Source: Promicromonospora sukumoe
Lineage (GTDB): Bacteria; Actinomycetota; Actinomycetes; Actinomycetales; Cellulomonadaceae
Length of the DNA: 64,000 nt
Direction: 5' to 3'
Assembly: GCF_014137995.1 (NCBI RefSeq)
Contig: NZ_JACGWV010000001.1
Location: 2,542,001 to 2,606,000, forward strand
The position numbers were made by a program, and so were the translations under genes. The notes below the pieces were generated by a model, which worked only from the letters and a program-made list of their open reading frames with translations, did not search any database and was not told where the DNA came from. Shown one piece after another: positions 34,609 through 43,144 of this stretch; within the stretch, counting starts at the first letter, position 1, and each line of letters starts with the position of its first letter.

Positions 34609-35634
34609 TCACAGCTTCCCGAGGCGAGCCGCCTCCATCACGCGAAGCACGTCGATGCTGCTGGCAGGGTCGACCGGCAGCGGCCCGTCCCCCTGGAGCG
34701 CGCCGACCAGCCCCCGGTAGAACTCCGGGTACGCACCGGGCTCCTTCGGCACCGCGTGCGCCCCGACCGGCGTCGCGACCCGCACGGTCGGGTGCTCGGG
34801 ATGGATGCCGTAGGCGTCGTCGCCCGGGCGGACGCCGTCGGCGAGCTGCGGTTCCTGTGGGTCCAGGCCCCAGGACTCGGCCACCGCACGGGTGCCGGTG
34901 ACGCGGAACCTCGGGCGCTGCTCGGGGGTCACGACGCTCATCCAGAGGCGGGTGCGCACGCCGCTGTCGTGGGTGAGGGCGACGAACGTGTCGTCGTCGT
35001 TCACGGCGCCGGGCCTGCGCCGGTCGAGCTCGGCGTGCAGGGATGCGACAGGGCCGAACAGCTCGACGGCCTGGTCGATGAGGTGCGGCGCGAGGTCGAA
35101 GAGCATGCCGCCGCCGTCGGCGCCGGCGAGCGTGTCCTTCCAGGAGTCTCCGAGCGTGGGGCTCCACCAGCCGAACGCGGACTCGAACTGCAGGATCTCG
35201 CCGAGCTCCCCGCGCTCGATCAGGCCGCGGACCGTGCGGAAGTCGCCGTCCCAGCGCCGGTTCTGGAACACCGTCAGGGTGCGGCCGAGGCGGGCGGCGT
35301 GCTCGACGAGCTCCGCGGCGTCGTCGGCGCGCGGGGCGACGGGCTTGTCGACGACGACGTCCGCTCCCGCATCGAGGAACCGCTTCGCGAGCGGGACGTG
35401 CGTGGCGTGCGGGGTGGCGATGATCGCGAGGTCCGGCACTGGGCCTGAGGCCAAGAGCGTGTCGACGTCGGGCACGACCCGCGCCTGCGGGTAGGCGGAC
35501 GACGCCGCGGCGACCCGCGCCGGGCTGGAGGTGACGACGGCGTCGAGCCGGTAGGCGGGGTCGGCGTGCACGAGCGGCGCGTGGAAGATGCTGCCGGCGA
35601 CGCCGTAGCCGATGACGGCGGTGGTGATGGTCAT
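34609..35634 (-). CDS. Gfo/Idh/MocA-family oxidoreductase (YdgJ-like)
   Basis: 341 residues. The Rossmann start reads TAVIGYGVAGSIFHAPLVHA, the family Lys-Pro is in DVVVDKPVAPRADDA, followed by TVFQNRRWDGDFRTVRGLIE, which matches the YdgJ/IolW-like (scyllo-inositol or sugar dehydrogenase) branch. It is the last gene of the six-gene sugar operon, 12 bases after the aldo/keto reductase, with GAGAGG before the ATG. It probably oxidises a sugar or polyol with NAD(P). Confidence 0.88.
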   Translation of the reverse strand: MTITTAVIGYGVAGSIFHAPLVHADPAYRLDAVVTSSPARVAAASSAYPQARVVPDVDTLLASGPVPDLAIIATPHATHVPLAKRFLDAGADVVVDKPVAPRADDAAELVEHAARLGRTLTVFQNRRWDGDFRTVRGLIERGELGEILQFESAFGWWSPTLGDSWKDTLAGADGGGMLFDLAPHLIDQAVELFGPVASLHAELDRRRPGAVNDDDTFVALTHDSGVRTRLWMSVVTPEQRPRFRVTGTRAVAESWGLDPQEPQLADGVRPGDDAYGIHPEHPTVRVATPVGAHAVPKEPGAYPEFYRGLVGALQGDGPLPVDPASSIDVLRVMEAARLGKL

Positions 35635-35646
35635 GTCTCGGGCCTC

Positions 35647-36597
35647 TCAGGCAGGAAGAAGGTCGGTCGGGATCGAAGCCGCGATGGCGTCGATCTCGTC
35701 GAACACGCCGGGTTCGACGGGCGTGGTCACGGCGGTGACGCCCTGCTCGATGCGCTCGGGCCGGGAGACGCCGACGACGGTCGTGGCGATCCGCGGGTCG
35801 CGCGTGGAGAACTGCGTGGCGAGGGTCGACAGGGGTACGCCGGCCCGGGTCGCGACGTCCTCGATCCGGCGGACGGCGTCGAGCACCTCGGGCGCGGCGG
35901 GCCGGTAGGCGTACCGGTCGCTGCCCTGGGTCCCGGTGGCGAGGATGCCGCCGCCGAGCACGGCGGCGTTCACGACCCCCACCCCGCGGTCGACGGCGAG
36001 GTCGATCAGGGGGCCGGCGTTGCGGTTGACCAGGGTCCAGCGGTTGTGGGTGAGCAGCACGTCGAAGTGGCCGGTGCCGAGGTAGCGCGCCATGAGGTCG
36101 GTGGGGCCGCCCGCGACGCCGATGGCCCGGGCCACCCCGGAGTCCTTGAGCTCGCGCAGCACGTCGAGGGGTCCACCCGGGGCGGTCGCGGCCTCGAAGG
36201 TGGTGTTCTCGGGGTCGTGCAGGTAGACGAGCGGGACCTGCTCCAGGCCGAGCCGCTCCAGGCTGCCGGCGATGGACCGGCGCATCTCGGCGCCACTGAA
36301 GTCCCCGGTGGTCAGGTCGCGGGAGATCTTCGTGGACAGGAGGTAGCCGTCCGAGAGGCCGCCGAGCTCGCGCAGGGCGATGCCGATGCGTCGTTCGGAC
36401 TCCCCCGCGCTGTACGCCGACGACGTGTCCAGCGCGCGGATCGGGCCGGCCAGCGCCGCCCGGGCGGTGGCGACGCCCTGGTCCTCGCTGACGTCGTAGC
36501 CGAAGTTCTTGGGCATCGAGCCCAGCGGCGCTCCCCCGACGGTCAGCGGTGTGACGCGCAGTCCGGTGGTGCCCAGCGGGCGGTCGTTCCAGGTCAT
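35647..36597 (-). CDS. Aldo/keto reductase, aldose 1-dehydrogenase-like
   Basis: 316 residues. Tetrad residues are visible: Asp and Tyr in IRALDTSSAYSAGESERRIG, Lys in LLSTKISRD, His in VPLVYLHDPENTT. The start RPLGTTGLRVTPLTVGGAPL and LAVDRGVGVVNAAVLGGGIL resemble D-threo-aldose (L-fucose) 1-dehydrogenases, which oxidise the sugar at C1 to a lactone. The ATG overlaps the dehydratase stop. Next to an acid-sugar dehydratase and an importer, this fits a non-phosphorylative route; the exact sugar is inferred only. Confidence 0.85.
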   Translation of the reverse strand: MTWNDRPLGTTGLRVTPLTVGGAPLGSMPKNFGYDVSEDQGVATARAALAGPIRALDTSSAYSAGESERRIGIALRELGGLSDGYLLSTKISRDLTTGDFSGAEMRRSIAGSLERLGLEQVPLVYLHDPENTTFEAATAPGGPLDVLRELKDSGVARAIGVAGGPTDLMARYLGTGHFDVLLTHNRWTLVNRNAGPLIDLAVDRGVGVVNAAVLGGGILATGTQGSDRYAYRPAAPEVLDAVRRIEDVATRAGVPLSTLATQFSTRDPRIATTVVGVSRPERIEQGVTAVTTPVEPGVFDEIDAIAASIPTDLLPA

Positions 36598-37808
36598 CGA
36601 AGTTCCTTGTCTGTCGGCCAGTCGAAGAAGTTCTCGGCGCCGGGTTCGAGGTGCCGGCGCGCGGCCTCCCGGTCCAGCTCGACGCCGAGCCCCGGCCCGT
36701 CCCCGACGGTCACGAAGCCGTCGCGGACGATCGGGTCGGGCAGGCCCTGCACGATGTCGTACCACCACGGGTCCATGGCGGTCGGGTACTCGAAGGCGAT
36801 GAGGTTGTCGGGCAGGGTCGCCGAGACCTGGATCAGGGCGGCCAGGCCCAGCAGCCCGTTGCTGACGCCGTGCGGTGCGATCTGCACCCCGTACAGGTCG
36901 GCGTACTCGGCGATCCACTTGAGCTCGGCCAGGCCGCCGACGTCGCCCGGGTCCGGCCCGATGACGCGCACCGCGTTGGTCTCGACGAGCTCCCGGAAGC
37001 CGTGCCGCAGGTAGATCTGCTCGCCCGTGTGGGTGGGCACGCGGGTCGCCTGGGTCAGCTCGCGGTAGCGGGGGGCGTCGACCCAGGGCACGAAGTCGCC
37101 GGTGAGCACGTCCTCCGCCCAGGCCAGGTCGAAGGGTTCGAGCCGGTTGAGCGTGGTGATGGCGTCCGGCACCGTCCACCCGGGTCCCATGTCCAGGGCC
37201 AGGCGGCGGTTCGGGCCGAGCACGTCCTTCATGGCGGCCACGCAGTCCACGACGTGGCTGATGGCGCCCGGGGTGAGCGGCCCGCGGTTGGGGTGCAGCG
37301 GGCCCGTGCGCAGGTCGTTGTACATGAAGTCGGGCACGTGGGGCGCCATGAAGCCGTGCAGGCCCACGCCCTCCTTGAACAGCGAGAAGCCCTCGGGCGA
37401 GTCGACCATGTGCTGCATCGAGGCGGCGTAGTCCTCGGGCGTGTGGTTGTTCAGCGGCACGCGGATGCCGCCGTTGTAGACCCGGATGCGGTCGCGGGTC
37501 TTTCCGCCGAGGAGGCGGTGGACCGGCACGTCGAGGGAGCGGGCCGCGAGGTCCCACAGCGCGATCTCGATCGCGGAGACGACGGCGCCCCACGGCTTGA
37601 ACCCGCCCAGGCGGCGGATGCGCATCATGCAGCGCTCGACCTGGGTGGGGTCCTGCCCGACCAGCAGCTCACGGTAGAGACCGAGGGTCTGCGTCACGTA
37701 CGGCTTGGAGTGCTCGATCTCGGCGAGCCCGTCGAGCCCCTCGTCGGTCAGGACCCGGATGACGGGGCTGCGGCCGATCCGCGCGGCCCGGATGTCGATG
37801 ATCCTCAT
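36594..37808 (-). CDS. Enolase-superfamily acid-sugar dehydratase (MR/MLE)
   Basis: 404 residues. The N-terminal capping domain starts MRIIDIRAARIGRSPVIRVL, and a (beta/alpha)8 barrel follows. Metal ligands are visible in LALDMGPGWTVP (Asp), LAWAEDVLTGD (Glu) and PTHTGEQIY (Glu). DPGDVGG and IAPHGVSNG supply the Asp-His dyad of the mandelate racemase subgroup. These enzymes dehydrate sugar acids (for example galactonate, fuconate, mannonate) to 2-keto-3-deoxy acids. It overlaps both neighbours by four bases in the operon. Specificity cannot be assigned by eye. Confidence 0.87.
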   Translation of the reverse strand: MRIIDIRAARIGRSPVIRVLTDEGLDGLAEIEHSKPYVTQTLGLYRELLVGQDPTQVERCMMRIRRLGGFKPWGAVVSAIEIALWDLAARSLDVPVHRLLGGKTRDRIRVYNGGIRVPLNNHTPEDYAASMQHMVDSPEGFSLFKEGVGLHGFMAPHVPDFMYNDLRTGPLHPNRGPLTPGAISHVVDCVAAMKDVLGPNRRLALDMGPGWTVPDAITTLNRLEPFDLAWAEDVLTGDFVPWVDAPRYRELTQATRVPTHTGEQIYLRHGFRELVETNAVRVIGPDPGDVGGLAELKWIAEYADLYGVQIAPHGVSNGLLGLAALIQVSATLPDNLIAFEYPTAMDPWWYDIVQGLPDPIVRDGFVTVGDGPGLGVELDREAARRHLEPGAENFFDWPTDKELR

Positions 37809-38647
37809 CCCTTGACCGCGCCTCCCGTCAGGCCGCCCACGAAGTAGCGCTGCAGCGCGACGAACGCGATGACGATCGGCACGGTGAGCACCACCGACGC
37901 GGCCATGGTCGCGCCCCAGTCGACGTCGAACTCCGTGGCGAACTCCGTGAGGGTGACGGGCGCGGTGCGCGCGTCGGACGACGTGGTCAGCACGGAGGCG
38001 AACAGGAACTCGTGCCACGACTGGAGGAACGCGAACATCCCCGCCGCGACGAGCCCCGGCGCGCAGACCGGGAGCGTCACGTACGAGACGGCGTCGAACC
38101 GGGAGCCGCCGTCGATCCGCACGGCCTCCTCCAGCTCGATCGGGATGGCCGCGACCTGGTTGCGGACCATCCAGGTGACCAGCGGGACGGTGATCGCGAG
38201 GTGCGCGAACGCCACCCCGGTCGTCGAGTCGAGCAGGTTGGCCGCCGTCACCATCTGGTAGAGCGGAAGCAGGATCACGGTCAGGGGCACCACCTGGCCG
38301 AGCAGGATGAACAGCGCCAGCGGACGCGCCGAGCGGAAGCGGAACCTGGCCATGGCGTACCCGGCGGAGAAGCAGAACACCAGGGTGGCCAGCGCCACCA
38401 GCACGCCGACGACGACCGAGTTCAGCAGGGCCTGCGGCATCGTGGACGCGGTGAACACGGTGGCGTAGTTCTCCAGCGTCCAGGTCGACGGCAGCAGCCG
38501 GGCCGGGACCTGGAACACGTCCTCGCGCGCCTTGAACGAGGTGAACACCATCACCGCGATCGGCGCGAGGGTCCACGTCATGAGCACGGCGAGCAGGACC
38601 CAGGTCCCGGTTCCGGTGAGCAGGCGTCGGGTCGGTCGGGCGCTCAT
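37805..38647 (-). CDS. Sugar ABC transporter permease (MalG-type)
   Basis: 280 residues with six hydrophobic helices and the ATPase-docking loop LEEAVRIDGGSRFDAVSYVTLP. It ends RYFVGGLTGGAVKG, the usual MalG C terminus. Its start overlaps the upstream permease stop and its stop overlaps the dehydratase start (ATGA at both), so the operon is translationally coupled throughout. Confidence 0.93.
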   Translation of the reverse strand: MSARPTRRLLTGTGTWVLLAVLMTWTLAPIAVMVFTSFKAREDVFQVPARLLPSTWTLENYATVFTASTMPQALLNSVVVGVLVALATLVFCFSAGYAMARFRFRSARPLALFILLGQVVPLTVILLPLYQMVTAANLLDSTTGVAFAHLAITVPLVTWMVRNQVAAIPIELEEAVRIDGGSRFDAVSYVTLPVCAPGLVAAGMFAFLQSWHEFLFASVLTTSSDARTAPVTLTEFATEFDVDWGATMAASVVLTVPIVIAFVALQRYFVGGLTGGAVKG

Positions 38648-39519
38648 GACTGGTCCTCCAGGTCGGTGCGCATGGTGCGGGCGAAGAAGAAGGCGAACAC
38701 GCCGCCGATGGCGACCTGCAGCAGGGCGACGGCCGCCACGAGGCTCTGGTCCCCGTTCTGGAAGGCCTGGTAGAGCAGGATCGGCAGGATGGTCGAGGAG
38801 CCGGCGGGCCCGCCGCTGGTCATGACCCAGATGATGGTGAACGAGTTCAGGGCCCAGATCGCCAGGGTCAGGACGACGATCCCGGTGGTGGTCCGGATCG
38901 CGGGCAGGACGACGTACCAGAACACCTGCCACGAGCCGGCGCCGTCGAGCCGTGCCGCCTCGTAGCGTTCCTCGGGGATGCCGGCCAGGGCGGCCGAGAC
39001 CATGAGCACGACGAACGGTGCCGTGACCCAGACCTGGACCAGCGCGACGGCGATCAGCACCACGTCGGGGTCGGACAGCCAGCGCACCGGCTCGGCGATC
39101 ACGCCGAGGTCGAGCAGCGCCTGGTTGAGCACGCCGTAGTCGGTCGACAGGGTCCAGCGCCACACGGTGGCGCCGACGACGCCCGGGATGATCCAGGGCA
39201 CCATGACGAGGCTGCGCCACATGCCGGTGAGACGGAGCGACTTCGACTGGAAGAGCACGGCGCCCGCGTAGCCGATCAGCAGCGCCCCGACGACGGAGGC
39301 GAGCGTCCAGACCAGCGTGTTGAGCATGACGGTCCCGAAGTTCGGGATGTCGAGCATGCGCGCCAGGCCTTCGCCGCGGTCCGCGACGACGCGGACGAGC
39401 GTCGAGCCGATGGGGATCACCATGAGGACGGCCGTCAGGAGCGCGGCCGGCAGCATGAGCGCGACCGGGTGCGGCCCGCCGGTGCGGCGACGCGGCACCG
39501 CTGGTGTCAGTGCGGTCAT
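38644..39519 (-). CDS. Sugar ABC transporter permease (MalF-type)
   Basis: 291 residues. The short cytoplasmic start MTALTPAVPRRRTGGPHPVA is followed by six helices and the loop YEAARLDGAGSWQVFWYVVLP. It begins three bases after the SBP stop codon and pairs with the 37805 permease. No ATPase gene is present in the operon. Confidence 0.93.
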   Translation of the reverse strand: MTALTPAVPRRRTGGPHPVALMLPAALLTAVLMVIPIGSTLVRVVADRGEGLARMLDIPNFGTVMLNTLVWTLASVVGALLIGYAGAVLFQSKSLRLTGMWRSLVMVPWIIPGVVGATVWRWTLSTDYGVLNQALLDLGVIAEPVRWLSDPDVVLIAVALVQVWVTAPFVVLMVSAALAGIPEERYEAARLDGAGSWQVFWYVVLPAIRTTTGIVVLTLAIWALNSFTIIWVMTSGGPAGSSTILPILLYQAFQNGDQSLVAAVALLQVAIGGVFAFFFARTMRTDLEDQS

Positions 39520-39522
39520 GGG

Positions 39523-40758
39523 TTACTCGTCTCCCTCGGCCAGCGTCATGATCTGTTCGGCCGCCTGGGCGACCGTCTTGCGGCCGAGCGCGACCTCCTG
39601 GATCTGGTCGTGCACCGCCTGCACCGACGCGTTCCACGCGGGGTCGTTCGCGGCGGGCACGCTGTGCTCGGCGAGCTGCTCGGTGTACGCGAGCCGTTCG
39701 GGCGTCTGGAACCTGGGGTCGTCGGACGCGCTGAGCCGGGCGGGGAACGTCTGGGTCAGCGCCGCCATGTTCTCCGGCTCGGCCAGGAACCGCACCAGCC
39801 GCTCGGCGCGTTCCTGGTTGTCCGAGGCCTGCGGGACGAGGTAAGCCCAGCCCACGCCCTGCGCCGTCCCCGGCCCGTCCGGGCCCGGGAGCACGGCCGT
39901 GGCGACCGGGGCGTCCTGCGCGAGGGCCTCGGTCACGTCGAAGACGCCGCCCGGGTACATCGCGATGCGGCCCTGGAGGAACAGCTCGCGGATGCCGGTG
40001 TTGTCCAGCTCGAAGGAGCTCCGGCTCGCCCAGCCGTCGGTGACCGACTCCCCCATCAGCTCCAGGGCGGAGGTGACGGACTGCTCGGTGAGCTCGGGCG
40101 TGCCGTGGTCGATGGTCGCGCCGTCGGAGACGGCGAAGTCGAGGAAGCGGAGCGTGAGGTCGCTCGGGTCGCCGGACATGGGCCAGGCCGTGGCGACGAC
40201 GTCGCCGGAGGTGAGCCGCTCCGCGTCCGCGACGAACTCGTCCCAGGTGGCGGGCGGCTCCGTGATGCCGGCCGCGGCGAACAGCTCCGGGTTGTAGATC
40301 AGGGCGTTGGTCCCCCACCGGTACGGCACCGCGTAGACGGACCCGTCGAAGGTCAGGGAGTCGACCAGGCCGGGTGCGAAGTCCTCCGCGGGGAGCGCGT
40401 CGCCGTACAGGCCGCCGAGGTCGGCGAGCTGGCCCTTGGCGACGTAGTTCGGGACGCGCGCGATGGACTCGGTGATGACGTCCGGCACGTTCCCCGAGTC
40501 GAGGGCGACGGCCGTGCGGTTGGCCACGGTGTCGCCCGTGGTCTTGACGAGGTCCACCTGGACGTCGGGGTTGCGCGACTCGAACTGCGCGACGATCTCG
40601 ACGGCCGCGTCGTAGTCCCAGTCCGGCACCCACCACTCGACCGAGGTGGTCGACTCACGCGATCCGGTCACCACGCTGTGGACCACGGTCCCGGCCAGGC
40701 CGAGCACCAGCGCCCCCGCGATGCCGGCGACGGCCGCTGAACGAGGCTTCATTGCCAT
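39523..40758 (-). CDS. Sugar ABC substrate-binding protein with uncleaved or non-lipid anchor
   Basis: 411 residues from ATG 40758, preceded by TTGGAG. The mature region (VEWWVPDWDYDAAVEIVAQF, then ESIARVPNYVAKG) is a family-1 sugar-binding protein. The N terminus has a hydrophobic segment, AAVAGIAGALVLGLAGTVVH, but no cysteine lipobox, unlike the other three SBPs here. It may be retained as a signal anchor or released. It is the first gene of the operon continuing through 34609, with the GntR-type operator TGTAATTACA upstream. Confidence 0.88.
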   Translation of the reverse strand: MAMKPRSAAVAGIAGALVLGLAGTVVHSVVTGSRESTTSVEWWVPDWDYDAAVEIVAQFESRNPDVQVDLVKTTGDTVANRTAVALDSGNVPDVITESIARVPNYVAKGQLADLGGLYGDALPAEDFAPGLVDSLTFDGSVYAVPYRWGTNALIYNPELFAAAGITEPPATWDEFVADAERLTSGDVVATAWPMSGDPSDLTLRFLDFAVSDGATIDHGTPELTEQSVTSALELMGESVTDGWASRSSFELDNTGIRELFLQGRIAMYPGGVFDVTEALAQDAPVATAVLPGPDGPGTAQGVGWAYLVPQASDNQERAERLVRFLAEPENMAALTQTFPARLSASDDPRFQTPERLAYTEQLAEHSVPAANDPAWNASVQAVHDQIQEVALGRKTVAQAAEQIMTLAEGDE

Positions 40759-40821
40759 GCGCAACTCCAATGTCGGGCAAGCCCGCCTCGTCGGTCGAGG
40801 CGGACTCCGACATCGTCCACA

Positions 40822-40831
40822 TGTAATTACA
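40822..40831. promoter_or_regulatory. HutC/GntR-type operator before the SBP operon
   Basis: TGTAATTACA is a perfect palindrome 63 bases upstream of the SBP start. It shares the TGTA(A/G)T(T/G)ACA pattern with the core of the site at 41604-41625, which links the operon to the GntR gene immediately upstream. Confidence 0.72.
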
Positions 40832-40836
40832 GGATG

Positions 40837-41589
40837 TCAACCTGCCGTCGAGCGGGTCACCTCGATGTCCAGCCGGTTGCGGTCGCCGCGGTGGATGCCC
40901 GTGAACCGCTCGATGGGCCGCCCCGTCGGGTCGAAGGAGACGCTGTGCATCACGAGCACCGCCGAGCCGGCGGCGATCCCGAGCACCTCAGCCACCGCCT
41001 CGTCGACGATCTCGGCCTCCACCGTCCGCTCCGCCCGGTCGAACTGGACGCCGAACTCCCGCTCGAGCACCCCGTAGATCGACACGTTCCGCAGGTCCAC
41101 GTCGAGCAGCGGCTCGCCGACGTCGCGCGGAAGCTGCGTCGACGTGAGCGCCCACGGCTCACCGTCGACCAGGCGCAGCCGCTCGATCTCCACGACCCGT
41201 TCACCGTCCGCCAGCGCCAGGTCACGCGCGACGACGGCGGTGGCGTCCACGACCTCGCGGCGCAGGACCGTCGACTCCTGCCGGCCGGACGACTGGATGT
41301 CCTCGAACGTCCCGACGAGCGCATGACCGAAACCGCGCGCGGTGCGCCGGTCGGCGACGAACGTGCCGCGGCCCTTCTCCCGCCGGATCACGCCCTCGAC
41401 CTCGAGCTCGCGCAGCGCCTGCCGGACGACGGTGCGGGAGACCCCGTACTGGTCGCACAGCTCGTGGTCACCGGGCAGCCGGGCGCCCGGCTCCAGTCCA
41501 CGCTCCTCGATGTCCCGGACGATCCTGGCCTTGAGCTGCCAGTACAGCGGGAGCGGTGAGGTGCGGTCGATCGCGACAGGGTTGGCCAT
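40837..41589 (-). CDS. HutC-type GntR-family repressor of the sugar operon
   Basis: 250 residues from ATG 41589. The winged helix is LEPGARLPGDHELCDQYGVS then RTVVRQALRELEVEGVIRRE followed by KGRGTFVA. The C-terminal UTRA domain contains WALTSTQLPRDVGEPLLDVD. The ATG follows a TAGGGT -10 by seven bases and has no Shine-Dalgarno site, so the mRNA is likely leaderless. It lies directly upstream of the sugar operon on the same strand, with matching palindromes before both. It is probably induced by the imported sugar or its phosphate or acid. Confidence 0.9.
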   Translation of the reverse strand: MANPVAIDRTSPLPLYWQLKARIVRDIEERGLEPGARLPGDHELCDQYGVSRTVVRQALRELEVEGVIRREKGRGTFVADRRTARGFGHALVGTFEDIQSSGRQESTVLRREVVDATAVVARDLALADGERVVEIERLRLVDGEPWALTSTQLPRDVGEPLLDVDLRNVSIYGVLEREFGVQFDRAERTVEAEIVDEAVAEVLGIAAGSAVLVMHSVSFDPTGRPIERFTGIHRGDRNRLDIEVTRSTAG

Positions 41590-41603
41590 GTGAAGCACCC
41601 TAA

Positions 41604-41625
41604 CCAACCTGTAGTGACAGGTTGG
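41604..41625. promoter_or_regulatory. GntR autoregulatory operator
   Basis: A perfect inverted repeat with 9-base arms, CCAACCTGT and ACAGGTTGG, separated by AGTG. It contains TGTAGTGACA, related to TGTAATTACA at 40822-40831. It sits immediately upstream of the TAGGGT -10 (41597-41602), in the -10/-35 spacer region, so a bound repressor would block RNA polymerase. Confidence 0.75.
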
Positions 41626-41649
41626 GCCAGGCGGCGGCCCGTGGCGCAT

Positions 41650-42007
41650 CGGTCGGCCATTTCACCCGCCCTGCGGTCATACCCGGACCCCACCACCCGC
41701 GTAGGCTCCCGGCAGGGCAGAGACCCGGGGACACCCGGGCCGGGACCCGAGCGAGGGGTCTGGGCCCTTGTTCGGGCAGGAGCTGGGACCTCCGGCATGG
41801 GGATCGGGGGTCCCGGCTCCTTGGGCTTATCGGGCCTCGATGGAACGGCCGGCACCCTGGCGCGAGGCCCGGTCTCGCCCGGTACTGCCCCGGTCGGTAC
41901 GACTTCGGACGGCCTGCCGCGATCGCACCACAGCGGCCACCTACTCACACGTTCGCCTCACAACTTGTCTCCATGTGTCAGTGCATCGTTGCCCGGTGCT
42001 CCCAGCC
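41650..42007 (+). other. Gene-free, hairpin-rich leader upstream of 42008
   Basis: No gene is supported in this 358-base stretch. It holds GC-rich self-complementary segments, including AGACCC (41721-41726) with GGGTCT (41756-41761) and an 11-base pair of arms (41780-41790 with 41809-41819, one G-U). It could be a structured 5' leader of the cell-wall gene, but I could not match it to a known riboswitch. Confidence 0.35.
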
Positions 42008-42811
42008 ATGCCCATCCCCCAGCAGCTCAACCTCCTGCGACTCCCCGCTCTCCCTCCGATCCCCCTGAAGCGCATCGTGGCGACATTCCTCCTCACAGTC
42101 CTCCTGTTCGGCCCGGTCACCGCCCCGATCACCTACGCCCTCTCCGCACCCTCGACCGGCGCCGCCGACGAAACAGGCCAGGACCCCGACCGCGCCGACA
42201 GCCGTGACGGCGACCGTGACCGCCGCGACCGCAGTGCCGGCCACGGCCGCGACCGCGCCGACCGCAGCAGCAACCGAGCGACGGTGCAGCACCTGCCCAC
42301 CGGGCTCACCGCGAAGACCGTCGACGGCATACCGGTGTCCCTGGACCGGAACCAGCTGCGCCACGCCGCCACCATCATCTCCGTGGGCTCTCGCACCAAG
42401 GGCGTCGGACGGGACGGGATCGTCGTCGCGCTCATGGCCTCGCTGACCGAGTCGCACCTGCAGATGCTGGCCAACCCCGGTGCCTACCCCGCCTCGGTCA
42501 AGCACCCCCACGACGGCGTCGGCCAGGACTTCGACAGCCTCGGACTGTTCCAGATGCGCCCGGCCTCCGGCTGGGGAAGCGTCAAGGAGCTCATGCAACC
42601 GGAGTACCAGGCTGCCGCCTTCTTCGGCGGTCCGAACGGCCCGAACAACGGTTCGCCGCGCGGCCTGCTCGACATCGACGGGTGGAAGAACCTGCACAAG
42701 GGGGCGGCCGCCCAGGCCGTCGAGGTCTCGGCGTACCCCTACCGCTACGCCCAGTACAAGCCCGTCGCACTCGCCATCCTCGACCAGCTCACGCCGGCTC
42801 GCGGCAGGTAG
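42008..42811 (+). CDS. Secreted/anchored lysozyme-like cell-wall protein
   Basis: 267 residues from ATG 42008; no clear Shine-Dalgarno, so the start is uncertain and in-frame upstream starts exist. One hydrophobic segment (VATFLLTVLLFGPVTAPITY, about 26-45) precedes a long Asp/Arg-rich linker (about 55-90). The C-terminal domain (about 105-260) has VALMASLTESHLQMLANPGA, DGVGQDFDSLGLFQMRPASG and WG. The Glu in TESHL and the GLFQ-RP motif are typical of the lysozyme/transglycosylase-like domain found in actinobacterial cell-wall hydrolases and M23/NlpC proteins. It probably acts on peptidoglycan outside the cell; catalytic activity is not certain. Confidence 0.7.
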   Translation: MPIPQQLNLLRLPALPPIPLKRIVATFLLTVLLFGPVTAPITYALSAPSTGAADETGQDPDRADSRDGDRDRRDRSAGHGRDRADRSSNRATVQHLPTGLTAKTVDGIPVSLDRNQLRHAATIISVGSRTKGVGRDGIVVALMASLTESHLQMLANPGAYPASVKHPHDGVGQDFDSLGLFQMRPASGWGSVKELMQPEYQAAAFFGGPNGPNNGSPRGLLDIDGWKNLHKGAAAQAVEVSAYPYRYAQYKPVALAILDQLTPARGR

Positions 42812-42862
42812 GTCCTCCGACGCCGACGGCGGCGTCGTGGAGCGCGGCGGCGCGGCGGTTCC

Positions 42863-43144
42863 TCACCGTTCCGCGGTCGAGACCGCGGAACGAAGGAACT
42901 CCATCACGCTCTCCGCCGGCACCTCGCACGGCTTGAGCACGGCGCCGTCCGCCGTGAACCAGATGTTCGCGCCAAGCCCCTCGCCGTCGCCGAGCCGTTC
43001 CGCCTCGAACGAGACGACCTTGCCACCGGCACGTGTCGTGCGCGTCACTCCCCACGTCTGCCCAGCAACCCGCGCACGCGACCAGCCCTCGGGTATCGCC
43101 CCGATCAGCACGTCCAGCCCGTCGTCGTCACGTGACTCGCCCAT
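42863..43144 (-). CDS. Small conserved-looking protein of unknown function
   Basis: 93 residues beginning MGESRDDDGLDVLIGAIPEG. Strand-rich pattern with WGVTRTTRAGGKVVSFEAER and ANIWFTADGAVLKPCEVPAE suggests a small beta-sheet protein, with a C-terminal helix. The frame has normal GC3 and an AGAGGGG site before the ATG. Family not recognised. A 26-base near-perfect palindrome lies at its 3' end. Confidence 0.6.
   Translation of the reverse strand: MGESRDDDGLDVLIGAIPEGWSRARVAGQTWGVTRTTRAGGKVVSFEAERLGDGEGLGANIWFTADGAVLKPCEVPAESVMEFLRSAVSTAER
42867..42892. repeat. 26-base palindrome at the 3' end of gene 42863
   Basis: The arms CGTTCCGCGGTC and GACCGCGGAACG are perfect 12-base complements around GA. 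It lies inside the last codons of the small gene, between two convergent genes. It may fold into a terminator-like hairpin. Confidence 0.55.

Noticed and set aside
41650..42007. c-di-AMP (ydaO) riboswitch upstream of the cell-wall gene
   Set aside because: The context is right, but I could not find the conserved core sequences of that class.
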